From: Candidatus Heimdallarchaeota archaeon
GTDB lineage: Archaea; Asgardarchaeota; Heimdallarchaeia; Heimdallarchaeales; Heimdallarchaeaceae
Direction of reading: 5' to 3'
Length of the DNA stretch: 5,124 nt
Assembly: GCA_023135215.1 (NCBI GenBank)
Contig: JAGLTP010000063.1
Span: forward strand, 1-5,124
Shown: in pieces, positions 1 to 5,124 of the stretch
How the letters are laid out: every line of letters starts with the position of its first letter
Numbering within the stretch: the stretch's first letter is position 1
Made by a program: the position numbers and the translations under genes
The notes under the pieces: generated by a model
Seen by the model: only the letters and a program-made list of their open reading frames with translations
Databases searched by the model: none
What the model was told of the DNA's origin: nothing

Positions 1-61
1 AAATAAGCAATTTTAAGGGATATTTTTAAAAGATTCAATGTACAATAATACTTTGACTATT
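1..61 (+). promoter_or_regulatory. Upstream region of the PspC gene
   Basis: This is an AT-rich lead-in with no gene visible. TATTTTTAAAAG (21-32) could be an archaeal TATA box; start of transcription about 25 bases on would leave only a few bases before ATG 62, as in leaderless archaeal messages. A bacterial -10 match (TACAAT, 41-46) has no good -35 partner. The only purine-rich site (AAGGGA, 15-20) is too far from either ATG to be convincing. Confidence 0.25.
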
Positions 62-457
62 ATGAAAGAGAACAAATGGGTAAAATGTGAAAACGACAAA
101 ATTGTGTCTGGAGTTTGTGCAGGACTTGCTAGATACCTTGGTAGCGATATAAATCTAACACGAGTCGCAGTTTTTTTTGCTATGTTAGTGTCAGGAGGAA
201 TTATTTTCTGGGCATATATCGCTGCAATAATTATCTTACCTAAAGGAGATTGTGCAGAAATTGAAGTAACTAAAACATGGGTTAAGTGTACTAATGGAAA
301 AATCATTGGAGGAGTGAGTTCAGGATTTGCTAAATTTATTGGAGCAGATGTAGGATTAATTAGAATAATCTTTTTCATTGGTATCTTCTTAACTGGAGGA
401 GCTTTGTTCTGGACATATATTGCTGCTATAATCATGCTTCCCGAAGGAGAATGTTAG
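62..457 (+). CDS. Small membrane protein with two tandem PspC domains
   Basis: The product is 131 residues and consists of two PspC-type domains (family of the phage-shock-protein C membrane domain) and almost nothing else. Each copy has the family layout: a short polar start, a G-V-x-x-G-[LF]-A motif (residues 17-23 and 84-90), a G-x-D-x-x-L-x-R motif (27-34 and 94-101), then a long hydrophobic stretch with a central Gly-Gly (about 35-59 and 102-126) ending in Leu-Pro. It should therefore be an integral membrane protein. In Enterobacteria PspC works with PspB in envelope-stress sensing, but no psp partner is visible here, so the role is unknown. Start choice: an in-frame ATG at 38 would add eight residues outside the domain. 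Neither ATG has a good Shine-Dalgarno site. I chose ATG 62 because the domain begins about five residues later; 38 remains possible. The gene converges on the peroxiredoxin-like gene with 14 bases between stop codons. Family assignment is firm; function is not. Confidence 0.85.
   Translation: MKENKWVKCENDKIVSGVCAGLARYLGSDINLTRVAVFFAMLVSGGIIFWAYIAAIIILPKGDCAEIEVTKTWVKCTNGKIIGGVSSGFAKFIGADVGLIRIIFFIGIFLTGGALFWTYIAAIIMLPEGEC
74..454 (+). repeat. Internal duplication of the PspC domain (two 60-residue copies)
   Basis: Residues 5-64 (bases 74-253) and 72-131 (bases 275-454) align without any gap at an offset of 67 residues. By hand count 30 of 60 positions are identical. The best kept parts are the W-V-K-C start and the F-W-x-Y-I-A-A-I-I-x-L-P-x-G-x-C end. 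A seven-residue linker (65-71) joins the copies. The similarity is also visible in the DNA, for example around 208-253 and 409-454. This is duplication within the gene, not a mobile repeat. Confidence 0.9.
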
Positions 458-471
458 AAAACACTTTAAAT

Positions 472-996
472 CTAATTTAAGAACTCCTTAATCTCATCTA
501 TTGGAAGATGATCAGAAATAGTCTTACCATAATAGGCTTTTTTCACTTTGAGGTTATCAATTAAGAAATCAGCAGGGAGAAGATTCTTTTTTCCTTCCAT
601 TTTTCCAATCATGAAACCATTCCAAAGAGCTCTCAACATTGACAGAGAAACACCACCTCTAAGATAACCTATCCAAGAGTGTTCAACTCCATATAATTTG
701 TAGATTTTTCTTTCAGGATCTGAAATAATAGGAAAAGGAACATTTTGTTTTCCAACATACTTTTCAACACTTTCTTTAGGAGACTGAAAGAATGCAACAA
801 GATAAAGCCCTTTAGATTTTAATTCATCATGAATTTGAATAAGTTGCTGAACTCTAAGATTGCACAATGGACAAGAAGCATATCTATAGAATGACAACAT
901 TAGCTTTTTATCTTTGAAATCGGATAATGATATTTGTTTGCCGGATATATCTTTTAATGAAAAATTCTTAACTTCGTCCCCATCTTTGAGTCTCAT
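472..996 (-). CDS. Peroxiredoxin-like AhpC/TSA family protein with CPLC motif
   Basis: This 174-residue protein has the thioredoxin-like fold of the AhpC/TSA redoxin family. Visible marks are the family opening (M-R-L-K-D-G-D, then F-S-L-K-D at 12-16 and a G-K at 19-20), a beta strand leading to Cys42-Pro-Leu-Cys45 followed by N-L-R-V, a F-P-I-I-S-D-P segment typical of the family, and L-P-A-D-F-L-I-D near the C-terminus. Cys42 and Cys45 are its only cysteines, so any redox chemistry must use this CXXC pair, either as a dithiol/disulfide or with Cys42 attacking peroxide. The usual peroxiredoxin P-x-x-x-T-x-x-C signature is not present in standard form, so peroxidase activity is an inference. 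It has no signal peptide and is probably cytosolic. A GTG at 1012-1014 would add six residues but lies in the Shine-Dalgarno sequence, so ATG 994-996 is the start. It lies 70 bases downstream of the beta-galactosidase gene on the same strand and could be co-transcribed. Confidence 0.82.
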   Translation of the reverse strand: MRLKDGDEVKNFSLKDISGKQISLSDFKDKKLMLSFYRYASCPLCNLRVQQLIQIHDELKSKGLYLVAFFQSPKESVEKYVGKQNVPFPIISDPERKIYKLYGVEHSWIGYLRGGVSLSMLRALWNGFMIGKMEGKKNLLPADFLIDNLKVKKAYYGKTISDHLPIDEIKEFLN

Positions 997-1066
997 AGAT
1001 ATATTACTCCTCACTAAGTTTTTCTGTTGTTTGTATTTAATTCATGGGTTTCAACTAAAAACAGGC
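997..1066 (-). other. Short lacZ to peroxiredoxin spacer; possible weak promoter
   Basis: These 70 bases separate the lacZ stop from the peroxiredoxin-like start. I see no strong terminator hairpin, only a weak four-base stem near 1047-1060. The minus strand holds an AT-rich element (AATTAAATAC, about 1034-1043) that could act as an archaeal TATA-like box, and a TTGAAA without a good -10 partner at normal spacing. Both read-through from lacZ and a separate weak promoter are possible. Confidence 0.3.
1007..1011 (-). promoter_or_regulatory. Ribosome binding site that fixes the peroxiredoxin-like start
   Basis: On the minus strand AGGAG (inside GTGAGGAG) lies 10 bases before the ATG at 996-994. 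The GTG that could be read as an earlier start (1014-1012) is immediately next to and part of this strong Shine-Dalgarno stretch, so it is unlikely to be the initiator. The downstream ATG also matches where the family normally begins. Confidence 0.75.

Positions 1067-5124
<4,058 letters not shown>

Noticed and set aside
13..435. Open frame of 140 codons on the minus strand across the PspC gene
   Set aside because: It is antisense to the tandem PspC gene. Its apparent internal repeat simply mirrors the PspC duplication, and it matches no family I know.
997..1014. GTG start giving the peroxiredoxin-like protein six more residues
   Set aside because: The GTG is next to and part of GTGAGGAG, which is the ribosome binding site of the ATG at 996. 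The family also starts at that ATG.

Overview
The window is AT-rich (roughly one third G+C by eye) and carries four protein genes with little space between them. I saw no RNA gene, insertion sequence, CRISPR array or attachment site. Arginine is mostly AGA, ATA is a common isoleucine codon, and at least two genes have recognisable Shine-Dalgarno sites. These traits fit a low-GC bacterium or an AT-rich archaeon such as an Asgard lineage. The beta-galactosidase is bacterial-looking. The stand-alone E2-type acyltransferase is a kind I recall from both domains. The sequence does not settle the domain of life.

Layout from left to right: a small membrane protein made of two PspC domains in tandem (62-457, +); 14 bases later, pointing towards it, a thioredoxin-fold peroxiredoxin-like protein with a CPLC motif (472-996, -); 70 bases upstream of that on the same strand, a full-length LacZ-type glycoside hydrolase family 2 beta-galactosidase (1067-4186, -); a 159-base divergent promoter region with a sigma70-like promoter and a perfect 14-base palindrome in the lacZ leader (4187-4345); and the start of a 2-oxoacid dehydrogenase E2-like acyltransferase without a lipoyl domain (4346 to the window end, +).

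The beta-galactosidase and the peroxiredoxin-like gene could share a transcript, since they are co-directional with a short gap, but their functions are not obviously linked. There is no transporter, regulator or second glycosidase in view, so this is not a recognisable lac-type operon. The PspC protein and the acyltransferase each stand alone in their transcription direction here.

I see no clear undescribed multi-gene system. The points most worth a second look are: the 60-residue ungapped PspC duplication, with a cysteine at the same two places in each copy; the loss in the LacZ of two E. coli substrate-contact positions (Asn102 and Trp999) while the catalytic and metal-binding residues are kept; the palindrome just after the predicted lacZ start of transcription; and the stand-alone acyltransferase with a basic, tryptophan-containing insert.
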